A stretch of DNA of 33,254 bases, taken from the IMG/VR virus record IMGVR_UViG_3300046715_000183, positions 1 through 33,254 of that record. The stretch is one strand, 5' to 3'. The notes beneath the pieces are model-generated. The model did not search any database. It saw nothing but the letters and a program-made list of their open reading frames with translations, and was not told where the DNA came from. Each line of letters opens with the position of its first letter. Position 1 is the stretch's first letter. This document shows positions 13,977 to 20,194 of this stretch, in pieces. Source of the stretch: a virus. A program made the position numbers and the translations under genes.

Positions 13977-14127
13977 CGGTCGCGTCTCCGACCAGCTCAG
14001 ATCGCAGCCTGAGCCCGGATACGCGGAACGGCCAGCAGGTCGCAGCACCCACTGGCCGTCAAGCACAACACCAGCGAACGCCAATCCGCTGGACTTCGAG
14101 TCCCACCCGATGAAAGAAGACTCAGGG

Positions 14128-14205
14128 ATGAGATTAACCGGTACCCCCGGTCTGTCGACAAGTGGCCCCCGTATGTTCCTCCTCTTGGCGGAGGCGGTCC
14201 AGTGA
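14128..14205 (+). CDS. possible 25-aa leader peptide with TTA codon
   Basis: ATG 14128 opens a frame ending at a TGA that overlaps the GTG of the initiator gene (GTGA, 14202-14205). Its second and third codons are AGA and TTA, both rare in Streptomyces; TTA needs the developmentally regulated bldA tRNA. It is downstream of an RNA hairpin (arms 14028-14035 and 14052-14059). This layout suits translational coupling of the initiator. A weak AAGAAG is the only RBS. Confidence 0.4.
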   Translation: MRLTGTPGLSTSGPRMFLLLAEAVQ

Positions 14206-15212
14206 GCTACCAGGGCCAGACCTGGGTCGACGAGGTAGCCCTGCCGCACCTGAAGAACGGCGGTGAGCTTCTGGTCATGCTCCGGGTGGCCAACCATGCC
14301 GGAAACGGCCCGACGAAGATGAGTGGCTGCCACGCATCCGCCAAGACTCTCGCCAAGGAGTGCCTGATGGGGCGCTCCACCGTGCTGAACCACCTGCGCA
14401 ACCTTGCCAAGCGGGGGCTGCTCGTACCCGGCGATCCGGGCCTGGTGAAGCACCTGCCACTCGACAAACGACCTCCCGTGTACGACCTGGGAGGCGCGCA
14501 CGAGCCGGGCTGCACCGGCGGCCACACCTACCTCACCGAGTGCCTGACCACGGGTGCTCAAATCGAGCACCCGCAGAAAACCCGCAGGTCAGCGGGTGTC
14601 AAATCTCAGCACCCGCAGCCCGCAGAGGGGGGAGCGGGTGCTCAAATCGAGACGGAGCGGGTGCTCAAATCGAGCACCAAAAGTTCTAAGGAATTGAAAG
14701 AGTTCTCTCCTCTCCCGGGGGCCTCGCCGTCTGCTGCGGAACCGTCCGCTTCGGCGGAGGCCGAAAACGAGAGAGAAGCAGCTGCGCAGAAGGACAACGA
14801 CACCCCCTCGGGGCTCCCGAGCGCAGCTGGCGAGACCAGCGACACGGACAGGGTGATCGACGCCTACATCGCCGCCTACATGAACACGGCCGGCCTGCCA
14901 CCGCGCCCCAACGCCATCCAGTCGGTGCGCACTGACGCCACGGCACTGCTGTCTGTTGGGCGCTCCGTGGGCAATCTGTGTGCATTGGCTGCCGAGTTGG
15001 GCGCCAAGGGCTGGACCGACCTGGTGAAGCACGCGCAGATGAACCCCGAGGCGGCTATCCGCCCTGCAGGCATCAGCAAGCCGTGGTGCGGCGAGTGCAA
15101 CAACGGCCGTGAGCCAATGTCCGCCGCCGAGCGGATGGTGGAGACCGACTCCGGGATGGCCAAGTGCCACTGCCACCCCGGCTACGTCCCTCCGCAGCCC
15201 GTCCGCGCCTGA
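14202..15212 (+). CDS. replication initiator / helicase-loader-like protein with internal origin
   Basis: 336 aa from GTG 14202. N-terminal winged helix (about 40-85, with SAKTLAKECLMGRSTVLNHL and RNLAKRGLL), like the DNA-binding domains of phage and plasmid replication proteins. A long unstructured linker (about 110-215) is followed by a helical domain (220-285) and a Cys-rich tail (CGEC, CHCH) that may bind zinc. The DnaB helicase gene follows, which is the order of initiator (O-like) then helicase in phages. The linker-coding DNA holds four iterons, as the origin of lambda lies inside gene O. The analogy is structural; no sequence similarity to lambda O is claimed. A plain transcription regulator is the alternative. 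Confidence 0.74.
   Translation: MSYQGQTWVDEVALPHLKNGGELLVMLRVANHAGNGPTKMSGCHASAKTLAKECLMGRSTVLNHLRNLAKRGLLVPGDPGLVKHLPLDKRPPVYDLGGAHEPGCTGGHTYLTECLTTGAQIEHPQKTRRSAGVKSQHPQPAEGGAGAQIETERVLKSSTKSSKELKEFSPLPGASPSAAEPSASAEAENEREAAAQKDNDTPSGLPSAAGETSDTDRVIDAYIAAYMNTAGLPPRPNAIQSVRTDATALLSVGRSVGNLCALAAELGAKGWTDLVKHAQMNPEAAIRPAGISKPWCGECNNGREPMSAAERMVETDSGMAKCHCHPGYVPPQPVRA
14551..14678. repeat. four iterons, candidate replication origin
   Basis: Four copies of a unit of the form CGGGTGCTC-N5-GAGCACC start at 14551, 14593, 14635 and 14658. The core CTCAAATCGAG is exact in copies 1, 3 and 4; copy 2 is imperfect; copy 1 is a full inverted repeat with 9-base arms. Spacings are 42, 42 and 23 bp, close to whole helical turns, so proteins would bind on one face. 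A relatively AT-rich stretch follows (about 14679-14715). Copies differ in the residues encoded, so the constraint is on the DNA. Confidence 0.72.
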
Positions 15213-15293
15213 CCCCCAAGAACGTAAGTGGCGGCAGGGGAGCCCGTAGCAAGGCCCCTGCCGCCAAACGACCCCCTGAACGGAGATCTATCC

Positions 15294-16655
15294 ATGAGCG
15301 TACCCTCGCAGGCTCGCAGCGACGCTGACAGCGATTTCGAGCGGCAGCCCCTGCACGACCAGGACGCCGAGCAGTCCGTCCTCGGCGGCATGCTGCTCTC
15401 CAAGGACGCCATCGCCGACGTCCTCGCGATCCTCAAGGCCGATCAGTTCGCCGCCCCCAAGCACGAGACGGTCTTCCGGGCGATCCTGGACGTCTACGGC
15501 AAGGGCGAACCCGTCGACCCGATCACCGTGACCGCGGAGCTCACCAAGCGCGGCGAGATCAGCAAGGTGGGTGGCCCCGGCTACCTGCACCAGATGGTGC
15601 AGACCGTGCCCACCGCCGCGAACGCCGAGTACTACGCCGAAATCGTCCACGAGAAGGCCGTCCTGCGCGGCCTGGACCAGGCCGGCCGCCACATCGCCGC
15701 TCTGGCCAACGCCCAGGAAGGCGAACTCGCCGACATCTGCAACGCGGCACAGACTGCGGTGTACGCGGCCACCGAGGTCTCCCACGCCGACGAGGAAGAC
15801 GTACCTATCGGCGACGTCATGGAAGGCATGCTCGATGAGCTGGACGCCAACCAGAACCGCAAGGACGAACTCACCGGCGCCCCCACCGGCCTGAGGGACC
15901 TGGACTCCCTCACTAACGGTCTTCAGCCAGGCCAGCTCATCGTCATCGCCGCCCGCCCCGCCATGGGCAAGTCCACCCTCGCCGTCGACTTCGCCCGATG
16001 CTGCTCCATCAAGCACAACCGGCCCAGCCAGATCTTCTCCCTGGAGATGGGCCGCAACGAGATCGCGATGCGGATCAACTCCGCCGAAGCGCGGGTCGCC
16101 CTGCACCACATGCGGACGGGCACGATGACCGACGACGACTGGACCCGCCTCGCCCGCCGCACACCCGAGGTATCCGCGGCCCCGCTCTACATCGACGACT
16201 CCCCCAACATCACCTTGAACCACATCCGCGCCCGGGCACGGAAGCGGAAGGCGAAGGGGGGCCTGGCCCTGATCGTCGTGGACTACATCCAGCTCATGGA
16301 GTCGGACACGCGTACCGAGAACCGCCAGCAGGAAGTTTCGAAGATCTCCCGCGGTCTCAAGCTGCTGGCCAAGGAACTCGAAGTTCCCGTCGTGGCACTG
16401 TCCCAGTTGAACCGCGGGCCTGAGCAGCGCACCGACAAGAAGCCGGTGATCTCCGACCTTCGTGAGTCCGGCGCTATCGAGCAGGACGCCGACATGGTCA
16501 TCCTGCTGCACCGCGAGGACGCCTACGAGAAGGAGTCACCGCGCGCCGGCGAGGCCGACCTGATCGTGGCCAAGCATCGCAACGGGCCCACCGCCATCAT
16601 CACCGCAGCGTTCCAAGGCCACTACTCCCGCTTTGTCGACATGGCGCAGACCTGA
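15294..16655 (+). CDS. dnaB: DnaB-family replicative helicase
   Basis: 453 aa from ATG 15294, with CGGAGA upstream; an upstream GTG at 15228 would extend into the spacer. Unwinds DNA at the fork as a hexamer. An N-terminal DnaB domain (about 18-125) is joined by a linker to the RecA-like motor: Walker A ARPAMGKS (220-227), SLEMG (249-253), Walker B LIVVDYIQL (326-334), VVALSQLNR (366-374) and KHRNGPT with the arginine finger (427-433). All catalytic motifs are present. No intein interrupts it. With the initiator gene it gives the element its own fork assembly. Confidence 0.95.
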   Translation: MSVPSQARSDADSDFERQPLHDQDAEQSVLGGMLLSKDAIADVLAILKADQFAAPKHETVFRAILDVYGKGEPVDPITVTAELTKRGEISKVGGPGYLHQMVQTVPTAANAEYYAEIVHEKAVLRGLDQAGRHIAALANAQEGELADICNAAQTAVYAATEVSHADEEDVPIGDVMEGMLDELDANQNRKDELTGAPTGLRDLDSLTNGLQPGQLIVIAARPAMGKSTLAVDFARCCSIKHNRPSQIFSLEMGRNEIAMRINSAEARVALHHMRTGTMTDDDWTRLARRTPEVSAAPLYIDDSPNITLNHIRARARKRKAKGGLALIVVDYIQLMESDTRTENRQQEVSKISRGLKLLAKELEVPVVALSQLNRGPEQRTDKKPVISDLRESGAIEQDADMVILLHREDAYEKESPRAGEADLIVAKHRNGPTAIITAAFQGHYSRFVDMAQT

Positions 16656-16686
16656 CCGAACGCACGCGGCGCCCCTGGGCGTTCGG
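16656..16686 (+). terminator. terminator after dnaB
   Basis: Inverted repeat CCGAACGC/GCGTTCGG (16656-16663, 16679-16686) with a GC-rich 15-base loop, starting right after the dnaB stop. Confidence 0.6.
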
Positions 16687-16718
16687 GCCTAGGGCCGCCG
16701 TTGCTGTGTCCTGCCGGG

Positions 16719-16741
16719 TTGTCGGTGCGGTGTGGAACCCT
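16719..16741 (+). promoter_or_regulatory. RecA-independent DNA-damage (PafBC-type) promoter, copy 1
   Basis: TTGTCGGTG, 8 bases, then AACCCT (16736-16741), 38 bases before the ATG at 16780. This fits the actinobacterial motif TTGTCRGTG-N8-TANNNT except for the first base of the -10. Two further copies at 18703 and 19416 share the layout and the following CTGG. Confidence 0.58.
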
Positions 16742-16779
16742 GGACCAATCCGACACCGCGACGCCCGGGGGGCCTCTGC

Positions 16780-17199
16780 ATGACCGACAGGACTATGCGC
16801 TACTGCCTCGTCACACCCGAGGGAGACATCACTTTCGACGTCAAGACCCTCCACGAGATCCGCGTCCTGGTCGGTGGTAACGGGGTGGGCGAGACCGGCT
16901 TGGAGTTCCTCAACAGCCTGTATCCCGTCGCCGCGTACTACTACGTGCCCTTCGATGTCGACGACCGCCGCATGAACAAGGCCGCCAACGGCATGTTCTG
17001 GGAACTCAACGGGCCCGTGCCGAACGATGACGACCCGGATCGAGAGCCGTTCGACCCGGACGACCGGGTGATCAAGCTGCGTGGCCCGGTTGCGTTCATC
17101 GACCGGCACTCCTGGGGCCTGTCTGGAAGCCAGGAGGCTTCCCTGCGCACGGCCCACGAGACGGCCGTGGGACGTCTCCGCAGGCGCGGCTGGTTGTAG
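16780..17199 (+). CDS. hypothetical protein under damage-type promoter
   Basis: 139 aa from ATG 16780, after GGGGGG at 7 bases. Ordered alpha/beta protein with LVGGNGVGET near residue 30, a Tyr-rich strand (AAYYYVPFDVDD), an MNKAANGMFWELNGPV stretch and IKLRGPVAFID. The pattern of an Asn-containing middle and a late GPV strand faintly recalls the DUF3846 family of small phage and plasmid proteins; this is a weak match by eye. No signal peptide or membrane segment. Confidence 0.72.
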   Translation: MTDRTMRYCLVTPEGDITFDVKTLHEIRVLVGGNGVGETGLEFLNSLYPVAAYYYVPFDVDDRRMNKAANGMFWELNGPVPNDDDPDREPFDPDDRVIKLRGPVAFIDRHSWGLSGSQEASLRTAHETAVGRLRRRGWL

Positions 17200-17219
17200 G
17201 GGGCGACGGCCGGCTAAGG

Positions 17220-17247
17220 CGCCCCCAGGTCTTCGGGCCTGGGGGCG
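17220..17247 (+). terminator. terminator
   Basis: Perfect 10-base arms CGCCCCCAGG (17220-17229) and CCTGGGGGCG (17238-17247) with an 8-base loop, 20 bases after the preceding stop. Confidence 0.78.
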
Positions 17248-17289
17248 TTGTCGTGCCTGGTTGCCGTTGTGCTGCGCACCACACCCCTG

Positions 17290-17325
17290 CTTGTATTGCG
17301 CGTGCAATACAAGATGGGCTAGTGT
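17290..17325 (+). promoter_or_regulatory. palindromic operator with embedded promoter, copy 1
   Basis: Inverted repeat CTTGTATTGC-GCGT-GCAATACAAG (17290-17313). A -35-like TTGCGC (17296-17301) sits inside it and a -10 TAGTGT (17320-17325) follows at 18 bases. The same module occurs at 20060 (+) and 31137 (-). A repressor on the palindrome would cover the -35. An 8-base hairpin (CCGGCTGG/CCAGCCGG, 17343-17376) follows in the leader. Confidence 0.72.
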
Positions 17326-17439
17326 CTGACACGTACCCGGAACCGGCTGGCCCCACTACCAAGCGCAACCAGCCGGCCCGGATCTCATCACCCCAACCTT
17401 CGGGGCCGTGGCACAGCATCCGCTGAGAAGACCCCCACC

Positions 17440-17463
17440 ATGACCCCGAAGGACCCGACTTGA
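17440..17463 (+). CDS. possible 7-codon leader frame
   Basis: ATG 17440 opens MTPKDPT and stops at a TGA that overlaps the TTG start of the next gene (TTGA). Its GAAGGA also serves as RBS for that TTG. Likely a coupling device, if translated. Confidence 0.3.
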   Translation: MTPKDPT

Positions 17464-17624
17464 CCGGCCAGCGCCCCAACTACGACCAGAACCCGCCCCT
17501 CTACCCCACCGCACTCGCCCTCATCGCCCTCTACGCGCTCATCCGGACGATAGGAGGACAACCCGCAGACGTCGAAGCCCTAGCCACCCTCTTCGGCGTC
17601 CTACTCCCCCTGTACCGCCCCTAG
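17460..17624 (+). CDS. 54-aa membrane miniprotein
   Basis: TTG 17460, with GAAGGA 7 bases upstream. After a polar start (GQRPNYDQNPPLYP) a hydrophobic segment follows (TALALIALYALI), then GGQPADVEALATLF and a second short hydrophobic run (GVLLPLY). The size and two-segment profile would fit a small holin-like or membrane-interacting peptide, but nothing identifies it. It is the first product of promoter copy 17290 and is closed by a strong terminator, so it forms a single-gene unit. Confidence 0.55.
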   Translation: MTGQRPNYDQNPPLYPTALALIALYALIRTIGGQPADVEALATLFGVLLPLYRP

Positions 17625-17628
17625 ACCA

Positions 17629-17660
17629 GGGCCCACCCGAACATCCCCCCGGGTGGGCCC
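17629..17660 (+). terminator. terminator
   Basis: Perfect 11-base arms GGGCCCACCCG (17629-17639) and CGGGTGGGCCC (17650-17660), followed by TCTTCCT, 5 bases after the preceding stop. Confidence 0.85.
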
Positions 17661-17753
17661 TCTTCCTGCTCCTGGGCGGTCGACTCGCTCGAGGACTTCG
17701 AGGCCGCTCGGGCCCCACAATCTGAGCAGCACCCACCCACGAAACGGAGACCG

Positions 17754-18152
17754 ATGATCCCCGCCAACGGATCGCACTACGTCCAATTCGAGAAGAACGG
17801 CAAGGGCTACAGCCCCAGCCTTCCCGTCATCGCCTGGGACGACGACGGCTTTCCCCTCGTCATCAACAGGGGCATGCTGCGCCGCGCCTACGACCTCGGC
17901 AGCGTCGCCCGCATACAGCAGGACCATGTCCCGGTTGTCGGAGCCGTGCCGGGAGGTGGCTGGCTCATCGACTGCACCGACGACGAAGGCAACTCCTGGA
18001 CGACACCGATCCTCGCGTGGACCGTGCACGCAGACGGTACGGCGACCCCTCTCACGTCGGACAGCGACGGGGTGACCAGCGACGCGACGGAAGGCCTCGC
18101 GTCGCACCGCATCTACCACCCGGACGCGACGGACGTTCAGAGCAGCGAGTAG
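17754..18152 (+). CDS. hypothetical protein
   Basis: 132 aa from ATG 17754, after GGAGA. Beta-rich, with HYVQFEKNGKGYSPSLPVIA and two Asp-rich turns (WDDDGF, CTDDEGNSW), followed by an acidic Ser/Thr tail. Small single-domain cytoplasmic protein of no recognised family, followed by its own terminator. Confidence 0.7.
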   Translation: MIPANGSHYVQFEKNGKGYSPSLPVIAWDDDGFPLVINRGMLRRAYDLGSVARIQQDHVPVVGAVPGGGWLIDCTDDEGNSWTTPILAWTVHADGTATPLTSDSDGVTSDATEGLASHRIYHPDATDVQSSE

Positions 18153-18165
18153 CGATCCCCTCGTG

Positions 18166-18200
18166 GCCCGGCCATCGCAGCGCGCGGTGGCCGGGCTTTC
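18166..18200 (+). terminator. terminator
   Basis: Perfect arms GCCCGGCCA (18166-18174) and TGGCCGGGC (18188-18196) followed by TTTC; also faces the convergent gene ending at 18216. Confidence 0.82.
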
Positions 18201-18215
18201 GCGTCCGGGGCGCCG

Positions 18216-18383
18216 TCAGTCGGCTTCGGTCCAGGGTCCGGGTGGGCTGGTGGAGTCCTCGAGGCACCACCAGCACTCAAACAGGTCAGGCGCGCGGAAC
18301 TTGGGCGTCCACCATGAGGCCACGGGTTCAAGCCAGACCTTGCATTCGGTGCCGCACCAGCCGCAGATGAACCACGTGTACAC
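18216..18383 (-). CDS. 55-aa Cys-rich, Trp-rich zinc-binding miniprotein
   Basis: GTG 18383 is chosen because GGAGGGG lies 5 bases upstream; a longer frame from GTG 18416 has no RBS. The protein has CGWCGTEC and a later CWWC, which together give a four-Cys zinc knuckle, embedded in a Trp-rich sequence. No DNA-binding helix is evident. One of several Cys-pair miniproteins in this part of the window (18764, 18970, 19212, 20842). Confidence 0.65.
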   Translation of the reverse strand: MYTWFICGWCGTECKVWLEPVASWWTPKFRAPDLFECWWCLEDSTSPPGPWTEAD

Positions 18384-18445
18384 GCTGTCCCCTCCCCCGG
18401 TTTGTGCCGCCGTCACCTTGATATCAGGCGCGGGCCGGGTAGGCG

Positions 18446-18457
18446 ACTACGCGTAGT
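18446..18457. promoter_or_regulatory. 12-bp palindrome between divergent small genes
   Basis: ACTACGCGTAGT is a perfect palindrome in the 170-bp gap between the start at 18383 (leftward) and 18554 (rightward). It could be an operator for either; no clear -35/-10 pair was seen. Confidence 0.4.
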
Positions 18458-18553
18458 ACCGGCCGTCATCCGCCATGGTGTCCGGTTCGCGCCCTGTCCG
18501 CCCGGGCGGTTGCCGCGCATCCTGACCGTGGGGAAGTACCGAGGGGGGCGGGG

Positions 18554-18676
18554 ATGGCGAAACGCAGGCGGCCGCAGCCACGGGATGGCCGGGGCCGGTT
18601 CGTGAAGACGGGATTCCCGGTGTGGCTGGGCATCGTGGTGGCTGTGGTCCTGGCGGCCTACGCCGTCGGGAAGTAG
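18554..18676 (+). CDS. 40-aa single-TM miniprotein
   Basis: ATG 18554 after GAGGGGGGCGGGG. A highly basic N-terminus (AKRRRPQPRDGRGRF) is followed by one membrane segment (VWLGIVVAVVLAAYAVG), ending in Lys. By the positive-inside rule the N-terminus is cytoplasmic. It was too short for ordinary gene calling but has typical Streptomyces codon use and RBS. Role unknown. Confidence 0.6.
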   Translation: MAKRRRPQPRDGRGRFVKTGFPVWLGIVVAVVLAAYAVGK

Positions 18677-18702
18677 CCGGGGAGCGCGAAGTCCGCCCGG
18701 GC

Positions 18703-18724
18703 TGTCAGTGCCGGCTGCCAGACT
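18703..18724 (+). promoter_or_regulatory. PafBC-type damage promoter, copy 2
   Basis: TGTCAGTG (18703-18710), 8 bases, then CAGACT (18719-18724), 39 bases before the GTG at 18764. Downstream bases (CTGG, then CAACGACCC) are shared with copy 3. Confidence 0.58.
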
Positions 18725-18763
18725 GGATGGCACGCCGCCAACGACCCTCAAGGGGAGCCCCGC

Positions 18764-18994
18764 GTGGACGATCAGACCCGGCCCGCCCAGGCAGGCGAGT
18801 TGTGCACGTGCGGGCGGCAGGCCGTCACCGTCATCCCCACCGAGCAGTTCGGCGACGTCGGGCACTGCGGCATCGAAGGCGCCTCCTTCCGGCCCGTCCT
18901 CCCCTGCCCGTGGTGCGGCACCGGCAAAGCGCACACGGAGTCGTGGGGCGACCCGACACGCTGCCCTAGCTACACACTCCGCCCAGGGCCCTGA
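18764..18994 (+). CDS. Cys-rich zinc-binding miniprotein under damage-type promoter
   Basis: 76 aa from GTG 18764, after AAGGGGAG. Cys pairs CTCG and CPWCG bracket a 35-residue segment, as in a zinc ribbon; a further Cys lies in TRCPSY. The N-terminus is short and acidic. The end overlaps the convergent gene that ends at 18970. Function unknown. Confidence 0.66.
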   Translation: MDDQTRPAQAGELCTCGRQAVTVIPTEQFGDVGHCGIEGASFRPVLPCPWCGTGKAHTESWGDPTRCPSYTLRPGP

Positions 18995-19215
18995 GAGGCA
19001 GTCCCACCGCGGCCCCCGGGCCAGTCAGGGTCGTCCTCAGCCGACGGTAGATCCCGATGCCCCTCGTGCCAGGGGTTAGACCAACCACAAACGCCGCAAG
19101 CAAACCGGCCGTTCACTCCAGCGACCTCGGTTCCGCATTCGCGGCACTGCGCGTAAGTAATTTCCTGGCCGTCCAGGAACTGCACGGCCGGCGGGGTGGG
19201 CTGATCGGCTGTCAT
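18970..19215 (-). CDS. zinc-ribbon protein
   Basis: 81 aa from ATG 19215, which overlaps the stop of the upstream miniprotein (ATGA), so the two are coupled. A zinc ribbon is formed by CRECG and CGVCG, 16 residues apart. The tail is disordered and Pro/Gly-rich. Overlaps the convergent gene by 25 bases at its end. A longer reading from 19275 would cross the upstream gene and is less likely. Confidence 0.65.
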   Translation of the reverse strand: MTADQPTPPAVQFLDGQEITYAQCRECGTEVAGVNGRFACGVCGWSNPWHEGHRDLPSAEDDPDWPGGRGGTASQGPGRSV

Positions 19216-19337
19216 GACGGGGACCCTACCCACGTGGTGGGCGTGTTCCTGGATATGGGCCCGCAGTTGGGGCACAGCCAGGCGCCGTTCGGTCCCTGCT
19301 GGGCCTGGGCTCCGCAGTTCGGGCAGTTCACCGCCAC
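19212..19337 (-). CDS. 41-aa double CPNCG zinc-ribbon miniprotein
   Basis: GTG 19337 after GAAGGGGG; a second in-frame GTG at 19331 is possible. Two CPNCG motifs 17 residues apart make a complete four-Cys zinc ribbon. The stop overlaps the next start (ATGA). Too short for routine gene callers but supported by RBS, motif and coupling. Confidence 0.65.
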   Translation of the reverse strand: MAVNCPNCGAQAQQGPNGAWLCPNCGPISRNTPTTWVGSPS

Positions 19338-19415
19338 CAACCCCCTTCTGTCGCCCGCACGCGCCTACATGGCATCAGCCTGCCCCCGATGAGGCTGGAC
19401 GAACAGAGCCCCGGC

Positions 19416-19437
19416 TGTCAGTGCCCGATGGAACACT
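19416..19437 (+). promoter_or_regulatory. PafBC-type damage promoter, copy 3
   Basis: TGTCAGTG (19416-19423), 8 bases, then AACACT (19432-19437), 36 bases before GTG 19474. The leader repeats bases of copy 2 (GGCTGTCAGTGCC, CAACGACCC, AGGGGA), so one leader probably arose from the other. Confidence 0.6.
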
Positions 19438-19473
19438 GGGCGGTGCCGACAACGACCCGAGGGGACCATCCAC

Positions 19474-19725
19474 GTGATCACCGAACGTCAGCCATGGACC
19501 GTTGGCCAACTCCGCGAGGAACTCGCCAAGTACCCGGACGACACCCCGCTCCGCGTCGCCGTGTCCGACTCTGACTATCCTGACGAGATCGCCGACTGGG
19601 ACCACGTTGTACTGGGGGCAGCCCGCGGGCAGGAACAGTCGAACGCCGGGCAGGTCACCATGACACCGTTCCTGATCATCGAGACTTACCCGCTGGACGA
19701 CGAGGGCGCGGAGGTGAAGGCGTGA
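19474..19725 (+). CDS. DUF6225-like small protein
   Basis: 83 aa from GTG 19474, after GAGGGGA. Opens with WTVGQLREELAKYPDDTPL, the hallmark of a small family common in Streptomyces that I know as DUF6225, followed by a strand-rich middle and an acidic end. No activity is known for the family. Coupled (GTGA) to the next gene, whose start (TLGELRAELEKL) suggests it is a diverged paralogue. Confidence 0.72.
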   Translation: MITERQPWTVGQLREELAKYPDDTPLRVAVSDSDYPDEIADWDHVVLGAARGQEQSNAGQVTMTPFLIIETYPLDDEGAEVKA

Positions 19726-19988
19726 CGCTGGGCGAGCTCCGCGCGGAGCTGGAGAAGCTGAAGCATCTGCCCGACGCGTCCGTTGTCGTGCTGGCAGCGA
19801 ACCCCGAGGGCCTGCACTACTCTCCCGCTGGCCTGATGCATGACGGCTGGTACGTGGGTGACGAGATCAGTGGGGAGGTGTATCTGACGGAAGTCCTCCG
19901 GCAGAACATGGAGGATCCGGAGGAGTTCCCTGCGGTGCCGTCCGGGGTGGGTGCGGTGACCGCGGTGTGCCTGTATCCGAAGGGCTGA
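19722..19988 (+). CDS. paralogue of the upstream DUF6225-like protein
   Basis: 88 aa from GTG 19722, overlapping the preceding stop by 4 bases. The N-terminal helix TLGELRAELEKLKHLPDA aligns with the same region of its neighbour and is followed by VVVLAANPEG. The last half is acidic then beta-rich. Probably arose by tandem duplication. No catalytic motif is seen. Confidence 0.7.
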   Translation: MTLGELRAELEKLKHLPDASVVVLAANPEGLHYSPAGLMHDGWYVGDEISGEVYLTEVLRQNMEDPEEFPAVPSGVGAVTAVCLYPKG

Positions 19989-20004
19989 TCTGAGGATTTC
20001 GGTG

Positions 20005-20028
20005 GGGCGGGGCCTGGGGGTCCCGCCC
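20005..20028 (+). terminator. terminator
   Basis: GGGCGGG (20005-20011) pairs with CCCGCCC (20022-20028), followed by TTTGG, 16 bases after the preceding stop. Confidence 0.7.
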
Positions 20029-20059
20029 TTTGGCGTGTCCGGGGGCAACCTCCCCACCT

Positions 20060-20094
20060 CTTGTATTGCGCGTGCAATATAAGCTGGGTAGAGT
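20060..20094 (+). promoter_or_regulatory. palindromic operator with embedded promoter, copy 2
   Basis: CTTGTATTGC-GCGT-GCAATATAAG (20060-20083), with one arm mismatch to copy 1. -35 TTGCGC (20066-20071), a 17-base spacer and -10 TAGAGT (20089-20094) follow the same plan. A hairpin CCCCGCC/GGCGGGG (20111-20117, 20124-20130) lies in the leader, as in copy 1. Confidence 0.72.
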
Positions 20095-20194
20095 GGGTGT
20101 CACACGACCACCCCGCCTTTCCTGGCGGGGGCAACGTCTGCCCGCCATCGGGCCACCCTCACTCGTACACATCCCTGCGACAGCAAGGACCAGC

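Noticed and set aside
17033-17064. two copies of GACCCGGA, resembling the TRS reported for TraB of pSVH1
   Set aside because: Both come from Asp-Pro-Asp codons in one gene, only two copies, and the recognition sequence varies between TraB proteins.
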